A stretch of 64,000 nucleotides of DNA from Phytophthora sp. 'mugwort' (taxonomy: Eukaryota; Oomycota; Peronosporomycetes; Peronosporales; Peronosporaceae): contig JAUCEF010000009.1 of assembly GCA_033558025.1 (NCBI GenBank), positions 620,001 through 684,000 of the forward strand, written 5' to 3'. Made by a program: the position numbers and the translations under genes. The notes beneath the pieces were generated by a model, which saw only the letters and a list, made by a program, of their open reading frames with translations, was not told the origin of the DNA and searched no databases. Below are positions 10,032-19,430 of this stretch, piece after piece. How positions within the stretch are numbered: position 1 is the first letter of the stretch; each line of letters opens with the position of its first letter.

Positions 10032-12590
10032 ATGGCACACATGTTGGAGGCGCGCATGATGTCGCGCAACTCGTCCGCCTCGAGTCTCACGGCGGCAGCA
10101 CGCGTGAGCCGCCGCAAATCGAGCATCAGCGGGCCGTCCACAAACGGTAGCACTGTGTCCAGCACGCCGCGCAGCCGGCGTCCGTCGCTCTCGCGCGGCA
10201 CGAGCAGCAGCGGCTCCAGTCTGGCGGTGGCCGCCGCGAGCTTTGGTGCGGCCGCGCTGAGCGGCGGGGTCAAGAAAAACAACAGATCGCGGCCCAAGAG
10301 CGCAATGGCCACGCCCAATCTTATCGACCTCAAGACCATCACGGCCGAGGAGGTGGAGTGGGAAGGCTACCTTTACAAGCAGCGCAAAATCGTCAAGAGC
10401 TGGACTCCGCGCTACATTACGTTGCAGAACCGCACCGTCTCGGTCTACAAGTCCAAGAACCACGCGCTGGCCAAGGAGCAACACCGCGGCCGATGGGTCA
10501 TCAAGCAGATCCTCAGCTCCTTGCCTTCCGCGGGCTTCGGTGGCTCCAAGCTCAAACCGGAGGAGCTTGGCTTCAGCTTCCTGGCAACGAACGGCAACTT
10601 GATCCACTTCGTTGCTGCTTCCGCAGTGGAGAAGGCCATGTGGATGCACATGATGCAACTCAGTCTGCACAACACCACGGCGAGGGAGGCCACACTGCTG
10701 CAGCAAGGACGTCCGCGCGGTGACGTTCCGCCCACACCGACTCCCACGACCTCGCGCTCGGCAGACGAGGTCGTGTCGCTGGAATCGTCAATTACGACCC
10801 ACCTCGCCGAGAAATTCTTAGCCGATTTGGTGCATCTTCTGACCGGAGCGTCGCCTGAGAATGTCATTGAGCGCTTGCCGTCGTTCCTTCGCCAGTTGAG
10901 CAAGGATGTGGAGCTGCTGTTCGATTTGGAGACGTGCGAGACTACGCAGCCGTCGTGCGTGTTCAAGGGAATCTACCACGGACGCGAAGGTTTTGTGCAC
11001 TTTGCCGCGCTGTACGTGAGCAAATATTTGCTGGCGACGGATTTGAACGAGGAAGTCACCCACAAGGCGGACGACGATGACCACCATGCGTTTGCCTACT
11101 CGGGCCATCGCCTCATCAACACGGTCTCCGGATCCATTACTGAAGGCAAATTTGGACTGCAAATCACCTTCACTCCGGCGCGGCGTATCTCTCGCGTTGT
11201 GCTTTCCTTCCGTCAGCGCAGTGCGTCGTCTTCTAAGTCACGCCGTGTTACTACGAATCCCATGGTGGTTGCGGAGCACCCGGCTTGCTTCCATCAGTAC
11301 TGCCTCACGAAGCGTTCGCTGGCGCTGTCGTTCTCGGACTTTGATGTGGTCGGTGTGCTTGGCCAAGGTGGTTTCGGTACGGTGGTGCTTGTGCAGCGCC
11401 ACCTCAACCCGGATGAGTACTTCGCTATCAAGATTATTGATAAGCAGTCTGGAGCTGAGAGTGCGCTGAAGGAACGACGCATCCTTTCTGGCGTCCGTCA
11501 CCCGTTCCTGACATGCTTGCGTTTTGCTTTTCAGACTCAGACGAAGTTGTACCTCGGTATGGATTACTACAAGGGCGGAAACTTGTATTTGCATATGCAT
11601 TCTTCGAAAATGGACCCGAATGTGTCGACGAGCAGTGGACGGCGCTTCTCAGTGGAGCGCGCTCGCTTCTACGCAGCTGAACTTGCAATCGCGCTTTCGT
11701 ATCTGCACGCACACGGGATTATCTACCGTGATCTGAAACCAGATAATATCATGCTTGACAAGACGGGCAACATCCGTCTTGTGGACTTCGGTATCTCAAA
11801 ACAGTTACGTCTCGAGGGAGCTCCTGGAAGCCACAATTACTCTCAGGCCGGAACGCTGGCAGGCTCTCCTGCGTACATTGCTCCAGAGCAGTTACTTACG
11901 CAAAAGCCCCTGTACGGCATGGAGGCGGATTGGTGGAGTTACGGTGTCCTTTTGTACGAAATGCTGACGGGCAGCACTCCGTTCTTTGACCCGAACATTT
12001 CGCAAATGTACAAGAAGATTCAGACTGCCGATGTGAAGTACGAGAGGTACCCGCCGATCGACGAAGATGCTATTGACCTGCTGAAGAAGCTCCTCGTCCG
12101 TGATCCTGCGGAACGCATTGATATCGATGGCGTTCGTGCTCACCCGTTCTTCACTGCGATTAACTGGGAGCAACTGGAGATGAAGGAAGTGGAGCCGCCT
12201 TTCATCCCGCCGACGGAAGAGCTGATGCAGAATGTGCACGAACACTTCCGCAACATGAACGTGGACGAAACAATCGGCGAGAACCCCAAGGCTGTCAACG
12301 GAAAGAAGGCATCTACTGTCGCGAACAGCAACGACGAGTCGCACTTCGATGAGTTTAGTTTTGCGTACGATACGACTCGCAATACGTTTGATGATCTTTC
12401 CATGGCAGACGAAGGATGGCTGGTTCGACAGTTGCAGGAAGGCGCGGCGATGCGCGGTCGCCTGAACGCCAGTGATACCGACCCCGTGGCAGATGAGATG
12501 GGCAGCGAGGACGAGATCGCACATCCGATTCTAAATGGCCAGGACAGCAGCGAAAGCGACGAACCTGAGGTCGAATTCACCAACATCTAA
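10032..12590 (+). CDS. PH-domain AGC-family Ser/Thr protein kinase
   Basis: Single-exon, 852 residues. Residues 1-105 are basic and Ser/Ala-rich. A PH domain spans about 107-215 (EWEGYLYKQRKIVKSWTPRY ... WMHMMQLSL), suggesting phosphoinositide-dependent membrane recruitment. Residues about 250-400 form a compact region (VFKGIYHGREGFVHFAALYV) that could be an NTF2/SnoaL-like fold; I am unsure. The kinase domain runs from about 436 to 700: glycine loop GQGGFG from G444, AIK with K467, YRDLKPDN with catalytic D567, DFG with D585, and SPAYIAPEQL in the activation segment. The AGC C-tail has PPFIPP and a hydrophobic motif FDEFSF (F772 to F777, with S776 as the phospho-acceptor candidate), followed by an acidic end. 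All catalytic residues are present, so it should be active. PKA/PKG/AKT-like; the exact subfamily is unclear. Confidence 0.88.
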   Translation: MAHMLEARMMSRNSSASSLTAAARVSRRKSSISGPSTNGSTVSSTPRSRRPSLSRGTSSSGSSLAVAAASFGAAALSGGVKKNNRSRPKSAMATPNLIDLKTITAEEVEWEGYLYKQRKIVKSWTPRYITLQNRTVSVYKSKNHALAKEQHRGRWVIKQILSSLPSAGFGGSKLKPEELGFSFLATNGNLIHFVAASAVEKAMWMHMMQLSLHNTTAREATLLQQGRPRGDVPPTPTPTTSRSADEVVSLESSITTHLAEKFLADLVHLLTGASPENVIERLPSFLRQLSKDVELLFDLETCETTQPSCVFKGIYHGREGFVHFAALYVSKYLLATDLNEEVTHKADDDDHHAFAYSGHRLINTVSGSITEGKFGLQITFTPARRISRVVLSFRQRSASSSKSRRVTTNPMVVAEHPACFHQYCLTKRSLALSFSDFDVVGVLGQGGFGTVVLVQRHLNPDEYFAIKIIDKQSGAESALKERRILSGVRHPFLTCLRFAFQTQTKLYLGMDYYKGGNLYLHMHSSKMDPNVSTSSGRRFSVERARFYAAELAIALSYLHAHGIIYRDLKPDNIMLDKTGNIRLVDFGISKQLRLEGAPGSHNYSQAGTLAGSPAYIAPEQLLTQKPLYGMEADWWSYGVLLYEMLTGSTPFFDPNISQMYKKIQTADVKYERYPPIDEDAIDLLKKLLVRDPAERIDIDGVRAHPFFTAINWEQLEMKEVEPPFIPPTEELMQNVHEHFRNMNVDETIGENPKAVNGKKASTVANSNDESHFDEFSFAYDTTRNTFDDLSMADEGWLVRQLQEGAAMRGRLNASDTDPVADEMGSEDEIAHPILNGQDSSESDEPEVEFTNI

Positions 12591-12877
12591 ATGGAACGTG
12601 AGAACGTAAAGGCCAGGGCTTTGTGTGTTTGAAGAAAATTGACTGACCGCCCGACAAACAATGTATGCACCATGGAGAAGTGGCAAAAGGGTCAGAGCCG
12701 CAGCACATTAGATAACGAAAAATATTTTTGTTCGAGAACACCCGGCTGTACCTTGGGCACGTAAGGCTATCAAAACTTTAATTTAAACGGGTAATTCGGT
12801 CGAGATAAGTTTGTGATAGCTTAGCACAACATAATACGCATAATCTACAGAGCAAACTACAATTGAGAACAGCTCGA
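12591..12877. other. Convergent intergenic gap, kinase and pocket-protein genes
   Basis: 3'-3' spacer of 287 bp, AT-rich, with no gene or RNA seen. Confidence 0.45.
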
Positions 12878-15800
12878 CTACGATGTCGTTTTCTGTTTCT
12901 TACGGACCGGAGTGGCGGCACCTGGACTGACGGTCGTGTCGTCTTGCTCGGTGTCGCTATCCATAACAAGATCAGGTGCTCGGACGCGTCGTAAATTGGC
13001 AGGTGCAGCGTTTACAGCACGGTTAATCAAGGCCAGGTCCTATATCAAGCAGTAACGACCAAGAAAAACATGTCAATGATCAGATCATGACACTCAAGAT
13101 AGAAATACTAATTCAGTAGGGGATCTTACCCGAGCGGGGCTCTCGCCAATCGCATACAGCGCATGCGAGCGTGGCGTCAGCTCCGAGCGCCGATCCAAAC
13201 GAACTTGCTGTAATGGAGACATGAACACGTTCGAGGACTTGACACGCTTCGGCGACGTCTGGTTCATCGATACAGGCAGCGTTTGTACTTCGGCGGAGGT
13301 GAACATCTGAAGCGCTGACACGGCCGGCGACGAAACAAAAGGCGACGAGCGTACACCACGGCGAATAGCGCGAGGTGGTGTGCTCGGAAGTACGCTGCTT
13401 CTGTCATTGACGGCGCTGGAGGAACTTTGGGTTTGAAGAAGCTTCTGAACGGCTTCAGACGCTGCCCGGGCAATACTTTCAGCGTCAGAGGTAGACGCAG
13501 CTAAGCCCATAGCACCGTTGCTACCTTCTCTTCGAGGGGTGAAGCCTGGTGTGACTGCCTGGGGGACCCCAGATGCCTCAGCCACAACAGCGTCGGCCGC
13601 AGCCATTTGCGACTCGTGGCACTGAAATTGAAGAATAAAAACTTTCATAGGCGTAATGTAGCATCGATTGTAGAACTTGATGATGTCTCCACGTAACTTC
13701 TCGTTTTCCAGAATAATGCCATGAGTCACACCTTCACCACTGCGGGACGAGATAAGTGGGCTTCCACCTGCTAGGTTGATTCCATTGGGAGTCTGTCGAT
13801 TAAGCTGTTTGTAGCATCCCAGCAAGCGCTTAAAGGACATTGTTGCGGCCGCCTGCGAGACATTAGGCCCACGCGAGACTTTGCACACTGCATAAATATT
13901 GCACAACACAATCAGGTCCAGGTGACGGTCTCTCAACAGGTACTGGTGCGACGTGATACACTCCTTCATAGCCGTCCAGATCTGGTTTTGATCCGTCGAG
14001 TCCAAGCCCAGAAGACTGCAGAGCTGATAAATCCTGGAAGCCGCGCGAGATAGCACCATTCGGAAAAAGAGTCGAAGCACAGGTGCATGACCGGCTGGAC
14101 CACTAGGATTAGCAGCGTTATCTCCATGCAAACGCCCCGTCAAGGTTGGAGTTCTTGGAGATGTAGCTGAAATGGGCGTGCCAGGCACAGAAGTGGACGG
14201 ACGTCGAGATCCAGCTAGAAGCTGATAAAGCGCTGAATCGGATTTCCACGCGGCCGAGTCCAAGATGCGGTTCTTTACATCACCCATGTGCTTCTTCAAT
14301 GCTGAAGGAAGTCTTGGCGCGTACTTGACAAAGCTTTCACTTGTGGTAACGAAGTGGAAAGCGTTAACGTGCAAGTGCTCGAGTAAGAATGGGTATGAAA
14401 TCGTGATGAGAGAGTGTGCCTTGAGCACCACCTCGGCACTGCATGCAAACAGCGCAGCTAGAAAGACCTCATTGTTCAGCAGCTTGGAGAAATCCTTGTT
14501 GCGTAGTCTCTCGCGTTCTGACAGCAATAATGGCTCCAGTACTCGATAAAAGAGCACAACAGTCAGGTTTTTAGTGCGCTTTAAGCTGTCATCCACGCCT
14601 GATGAAAAGTTCCGTGCACTGCCGTTTTCGTCTCCAGTCTCGTCCTGGGCATCGTCTATTACCATCGTCGCAGTTGAATGCACCCTCCGCGATGTCACCC
14701 GACCTGTGTTTCGTGCTGCTAGCAAGAACTCGGAGTGTTCACGTAACACGCGAGTAATTCTCTCTGTTGGGTCCACTGCACAATCCGAGAAAAACTGACG
14801 AAGCTGTGGTGTTACAGGTGTCAACATGGTGCTCGAGAGGGTTTCCCGTACCCAGTTATTCGTCTCCACTGCCGCAGTAACAGGCGTATGCATCGATCCT
14901 GGCGACGGGCGAGGGCTCGCACCAGATGAAAGCAAGCGTGTTCCGCCAGGTGAACCTTGCCACTGCCACGAATGCATCAATGGTGAGTTAAGTCCACGAC
15001 CGTGGAGCAGTTGCTGACGGTGGCGAGGTGGAGTCATCATACCTCTCGAGACTGGGGTAGAGGGACCATTGTCTCGTCGCCGGGCCATCATGTTGCGACG
15101 CACTGGTGACAGCATAGCATGCGCAGCGCTTCGGCTAGTACTCAATCTGCCATTGGAATCAGCAGGTGTCGATGCGGAAGAACTGGTGTCATTATCCGTT
15201 AAATTCGCCCCCATAACTGTGCGTCGAATGCGTGCGTCCAGGAAAAAGCGCTCATCTAGCTTGCCACATCCATCGAGATAGTCTTCCTCGTATTTCTCCG
15301 ATAGCCTCGTCACATTCGCTTCCAGCACAATATCAGCAAACAGCGTCATACTCAACACTGTATGCTGTGCGGTTTCCGTCTGCAATACATTTTCGTCTCT
15401 TAATTGTAGCAGTACAAGCCCCAGATGTTCAGATGCACGTGACACGTCCGCCGGATCCACTTTTGGCGCGGCACAAAGTGCTTCCAGAATCTGCGCGCTC
15501 GTCTTCACCCCCGCTGCTGACTTGACGGGGGACGCTTTGCCATCTCCAAGGGCCCCCATAGCACTCAACGCCGCGGCCACTTCCGCCTCCACCGTCGCTT
15601 GTGTTGCTTGGGAATTGGTGATCACCAAATGCAGCGTGGCCAGCAGTAAATGGTAAAGTTGCCCCAGTCCGGAATAATGAGCACCCAGTCTTCTCTTCGC
15701 CAGCAAAAACACCAGCCACCCGGCTTCAAACAGCTTCCTACGTCTCGTGCGTGTCTTCTCCTCCTCTTCCTGTGGCTCTTCGTCCCCCACTCTGCTCTCT

Positions 15801-16327
15801 GGCTCGGGGTCAGTGGGGAACACTGACTCGTTCTCTTTGTGCTCAAACATTTTGGGCGTGAGCGTCTCCCAGAGCACCCGGTACTTTTCAAACAATAGAG
15901 TAGCGATCGTGAATTCCTCCTTGAGCAATGTCGTGGCCGCCAGCAGCTCGGGCTCCAACAGCAAACGGTTGAAGAGGCTCGTGAAGTAGAGCAGGAACTC
16001 CTGCAGTCCCACGCCCGCCTCGGCCAGCAATTGCACCAGATGCCAGTGCAGCTTCGGCTCTGCGTCTGCTGAGAGGTTGTCGTCTCCTTCCTTCTCCTTC
16101 TTTATCTCCTGTGTCATCCCCGTGGCCACGACGGCCACTAAGGCCCAGATCTTGGCCGGCTCGCTCTCCTTACTGCGCGCGTTGCTCTCGTCCACACCAA
16201 TGGCCGGCGCAGACGGCAGGATCTGTTCATACAAATTCTGAGAGTTTTGCAGCAGACTCGTGTCGCGCCGGATGCACGCAGACGCCCCTGACGCCGACGC
16301 GAAGAAGCGGCTCAGCGTTCCCGCCAT
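12878..16327 (-). CDS. Retinoblastoma-family pocket protein (two exons)
   Basis: Exon 1 is 16327-13130 and exon 2 is 13039-12878, joined by a clean GTAAGA...TATAG intron, giving 1119 residues. Reading through the donor would end at a false tail (VRSPTELVFLS); the true end is DLALINRAVNAAP ... VRKKQKTTS, with a basic KKQK motif near the C-terminus. The N-terminal cyclin-like region (about 40-180) contains LHWHLVQLLAEAGVGLQEFL. Pocket A spans about 490-700 (NNWVRETLSSTMLTPV ... ALYQLLAG) and pocket B about 745-900 (VLRLFFRMVLSRAASRIYQL, LIVLCNIYAVCKVSRG, FYNRCYITPMKVFILQF). Many SP/TP sites in the spacers are candidate CDK targets. By family it represses E2F genes and gates G1/S in the nucleus. 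The N-terminus overlaps an Ala/Glu-rich region. Appears intact. Confidence 0.9.
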
Positions 16328-16464
16328 TTTTGGGGCTTCAAGGACAAAAGACTGTTGACTACTGAGAGCTATATGTAAACCAGCGGGAAAATAAATAAAG
16401 GATAACAGGTTACGTACCTGTCACATATTATAAATCTGGAGGGAAATGGCTTCATTCAATTGCT

Positions 16465-17277
16465 TTATCTCGAGTTCTCGAGCTGCTGGATGAGCGATCG
16501 TCGCTCTGCGAGGTAAAAGTGCAGGTCTTCGGTTAATCGCTGCCTTTTGGTGGTCGAAACTCGCGCCAAGTCACTCGCAGTATGGGTGACAATCTCGTCC
16601 TCGACGTGCTGGATCTGCTGACGGATATGACGCAGCAAGTTGAAGGAGTCGACTCGATCGGTCAGCGACATCTCTACGTGGATACGAGGCGGTTCCAGCC
16701 CTAATGGCGTCGTCGGGATTCCAGAATCGTACTCAGTTGACGGTGAGTGTTGTCGGTCCGACTCGCTCGGACTCACTGGCTGCAGGAACATATTGGTGGC
16801 ACTGCTACTGGTCGTAATCGTAGGGACATCCGACTCATCGGTCGCTACTCGTTGGCGCTTGGCAGTGATGAAGAGCGGGTGGGTCTCCTCCGTCTCCGTT
16901 GTCGCTGCGTTCTCCACGCTCTCGTTCTCGTCCTGAACCACTGGTCGCCGTAGTTCGACGACTTTCTCCGTCTTTCGTGTCTTCCTATAGCTCTCAGGCA
17001 CTTGTCCTTTAAGCTTCTTCTGTGCGATAAGCTCCGTCATCATGTCCTTGGGTCGGTTCTTGTAATAGCGCACTCCCAGGTACGCACACACTTTCCGGAG
17101 ACCGATGTAGGTGATTTTGGCCGTCTCACGGCCCTGGATCGAGTGCGCGTAGGGCACGAAACATAGCTCGCCGTCCTCCGTCAAAAGCTGACGCTCGCGG
17201 ATCTCTACGTCAGCCAGCGACAGCGTCTCCGTGAAGGTCCACTCCGAATTGCGCTCTTCTCGTGCTGCTCTCCCCAT
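16465..17277 (-). CDS. Conserved-looking hypothetical protein, 270 aa
   Basis: I do not recognise the family. Single-exon, ATG at 17277. Residues 1-105 look folded (WTFTETLSLADVEIRERQL, CFVPYAHSIQGRETAKITYIG, KVCAYLGVRYYKNRPKDMM). The middle (about 110-190) is Ser/Thr-rich and disordered with a basic patch (AKRQRV), a possible nuclear signal. The C-terminal 70 residues are predicted helical or coiled coil (FNLLRHIRQQIQHVEDEIV, ERRSLIQQLEN). No signal peptide or membrane segment. It starts about 140 bp downstream of the pocket-protein start, in the same orientation. A nuclear adaptor role is only a guess. Confidence 0.7.
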   Translation of the reverse strand: MGRAAREERNSEWTFTETLSLADVEIRERQLLTEDGELCFVPYAHSIQGRETAKITYIGLRKVCAYLGVRYYKNRPKDMMTELIAQKKLKGQVPESYRKTRKTEKVVELRRPVVQDENESVENAATTETEETHPLFITAKRQRVATDESDVPTITTSSSATNMFLQPVSPSESDRQHSPSTEYDSGIPTTPLGLEPPRIHVEMSLTDRVDSFNLLRHIRQQIQHVEDEIVTHTASDLARVSTTKRQRLTEDLHFYLAERRSLIQQLENSR

Positions 17278-17793
17278 TGCCGTTAATATGATAATCAGAA
17301 ATGTTTGTTCTGTATCTGATTCGGTCTGATGTAAACTACACAGTGTGCACTCAGCCTTATTGATAGGTTGCTTAACCTCCTCACAAGACTGATTCGGATA
17401 GAGATCGTGGAATCATTTCCACGTTTAATTCTGAGACATGATGTTCCACAACTTCGTGCAAGAAAAAAACATGCCTCTTTACCACACAACAATGAGACTG
17501 GCTTATAGAGAATGAAGAAAATATACACGTCAATGAAGATACAACAGCAAAAGGATGGTTATGCTTAACTCTGTTTCTGTCTATAGGCAATTAAAAAAAA
17601 TTACACATCCTGGCGTTGACGCTCGTTTTCTAGGTTGCGATACAGGCTCAGCGCCAGGGAACAATCGGGATTTTCTTTCAGATTGAATATCGTCGCCGCG
17701 TTGTCCGAAAGTCGCAGACTTACTGGTCCGACTACCGGTAGTGTGGCCATCCACGAGTCTGTTCGTCCCCTCTTCTGCATGTTTCTGGTGCAC
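17278..17793. other. Gap between two minus-strand genes
   Basis: AT-rich, with frames of about 70 codons only. The part at 17581-17793 lies directly 3' of the truncated family member upstream and contains a G|GTGAGT donor-like site at about 17794, so an additional small 3' exon there cannot be excluded. Confidence 0.35.
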
Positions 17794-18333
17794 TCACCAA
17801 GGAAGCAATGCCTTCTCCACAATCGAGATCTGGGTTTCTAAAGCGCTAAATCCAGTGAAGTTTTCGCTTAAAGTCGATCTGACCAATGCCTCCACTGTAT
17901 CACCAGTAAACCCAGTTTCCCCGTTTTCGGCCGTTTTGCCTTGTAACTTCCTCTCGGTTCCCGTGATACCCCGATTCTGGTCGTAAATGCGTCCGGCTGT
18001 TTTCAGGTCGTTCATGGCGTCGGCGGCTGCGTTCATACTGATGCGAGCGGCATTAACCTCCGACTGGGATGGGTTCTTGCTCTTGCAGACCCGCTTCGCC
18101 ACGAGACGCATCTCGGAGACTATTTCCTTCACGACACGAATGTCGACCTTGAGGCAGTACTTCGAAGTGCTGCGATAGTGGAATCCGGGCAGGTTGCGGC
18201 TATCGTGCTTCCCGAGACCCTTCTTGAGGACCTTGAGGCACTTGGATATGTCATCCGCGGTCTGGATCAGGAGTCGTTCCAGCATGGAGAACTCTTGCTC
18301 TGTGGTAATGCTGCGCCTGGTGGACTCGCCCAT
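17794..18333 (-). CDS. Member 1 of an unnamed three-copy family (short form, 179 aa)
   Basis: Starts MGESTRRSITTEQEFSMLER and is clearly paralogous to the proteins at 50587-51333 and 52531-53295. Shared blocks: EFSxLxxLLxQTADD, KCLKVLKKGLGKHDSR, a central helix with VxKRVCKSKxPSQSEVNAA, DAMNDLKTAGRIYDQN, and GDTVEALVRSTLSENF near the end. It lacks the Gly/Asn/Ser-rich insert of the other two and stops about 35 residues early (EKALLPW). The truncation may be real, or a G|GTGAGT donor overlapping the stop may splice to a small exon within 17581-17720. No signal peptide or transmembrane segment; predicted mostly helical and soluble. Function unknown. Confidence 0.65.
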   Translation of the reverse strand: MGESTRRSITTEQEFSMLERLLIQTADDISKCLKVLKKGLGKHDSRNLPGFHYRSTSKYCLKVDIRVVKEIVSEMRLVAKRVCKSKNPSQSEVNAARISMNAAADAMNDLKTAGRIYDQNRGITGTERKLQGKTAENGETGFTGDTVEALVRSTLSENFTGFSALETQISIVEKALLPW

Positions 18334-19430
18334 TATCGTATAGATATGCTCGTTTGAGTACTTGCCGTCGAGTTCCGTAGTGGCAAAAACGTAAGCGTTA
18401 CCAACACCGTGATAATCGTTGGTTTAAATCCGAAACCACAGCTATATCAATTTAGGCAGTACAGTATGTAGATCCAAACTGACTATGTATATGCGAAAAG
18501 TGTTACTCATGTATATAATACATAGGGCTATCGGTTCTAACCGGTTATAGGTGTCGCCGACACATCTGCCCACCAGCACCACTCCATTGCGCACAGGGAT
18601 TAGTCACGGACCGTGACTGAACGGCATGTTAAAAGTAAGACATTCAATACGTGGACGGATAACAAATGATAGCAACGCTTATTATAGCCTCTTGATTCAA
18701 GCTGGTATGCAGCACGGCCGAAGAAGGTCACCATTTGCGATCCACTTTCAAGCCATTGTACGTCGCTGGATGGCAATTACTGGCGGCGTAAATCCATCGC
18801 ATTAGTTGAGCTAGTCGAGCACTCCTCGTTTGTGGAGTCACTAAACGACGGCAGCTTCATTCGTTGTTCTTTTCGAACAGCCTTCTCTCCAATACATATT
18901 CATTACTTGTTCATTTGTTGCTCTCACAGACCCACTTCACCACTTCCTAGACTAAGTACGCCACTGCTTTTAATGCTGTTATTTGATAACGTCAAGCTAT
19001 CCATCCATTTGATGCCGCAACGAGAACGAGTCTGTAAGAACAAAATGCTCAGGAATGATAATTCGCCACAGCGGGCGGGGATTAAACAGATCTACGTGCG
19101 CCCGTGCAAAAACGGCATCGCTCAAATGAGCCAGCTTGCGACCTCTCGGAGTATCCTGAACTTGGTATCCAAGCGCTTGCAACCAGTCGACGATGTCAAA
19201 TTGCCATGCAAAAAAGAACGTAAACTACATGTATATTGCGGTCCACTTGTCTTTGGACAAAATTAAACCCATACATCCTTCTTTAACCCCACCCCCGCAC
19301 TCACGCGTTGTATATGACTACATGCGAGCCTCTGTCCTTTTTCATAACATGTTGTATATACATGTTAAAGACATTGAAATGTACGCGGTTAGGCATAGAT
19401 GTTGCAGAGAAAATCGTGAAATTTACGAAG
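18334..19430. other. Left border of the transposon block, no clear gene
   Basis: Contains the family member's promoter and low-complexity sequence. A minus-strand frame at 18997-19200 (DTPRGRKLAHLSDAVFARA, VDLFNPRPLWRII) reads like a fragment of a protein-coding repeat that I cannot name. From about 19305 the sequence holds the first copies of a TTGTATAT-type motif that recurs in the piggyBac remnant. Confidence 0.3.
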
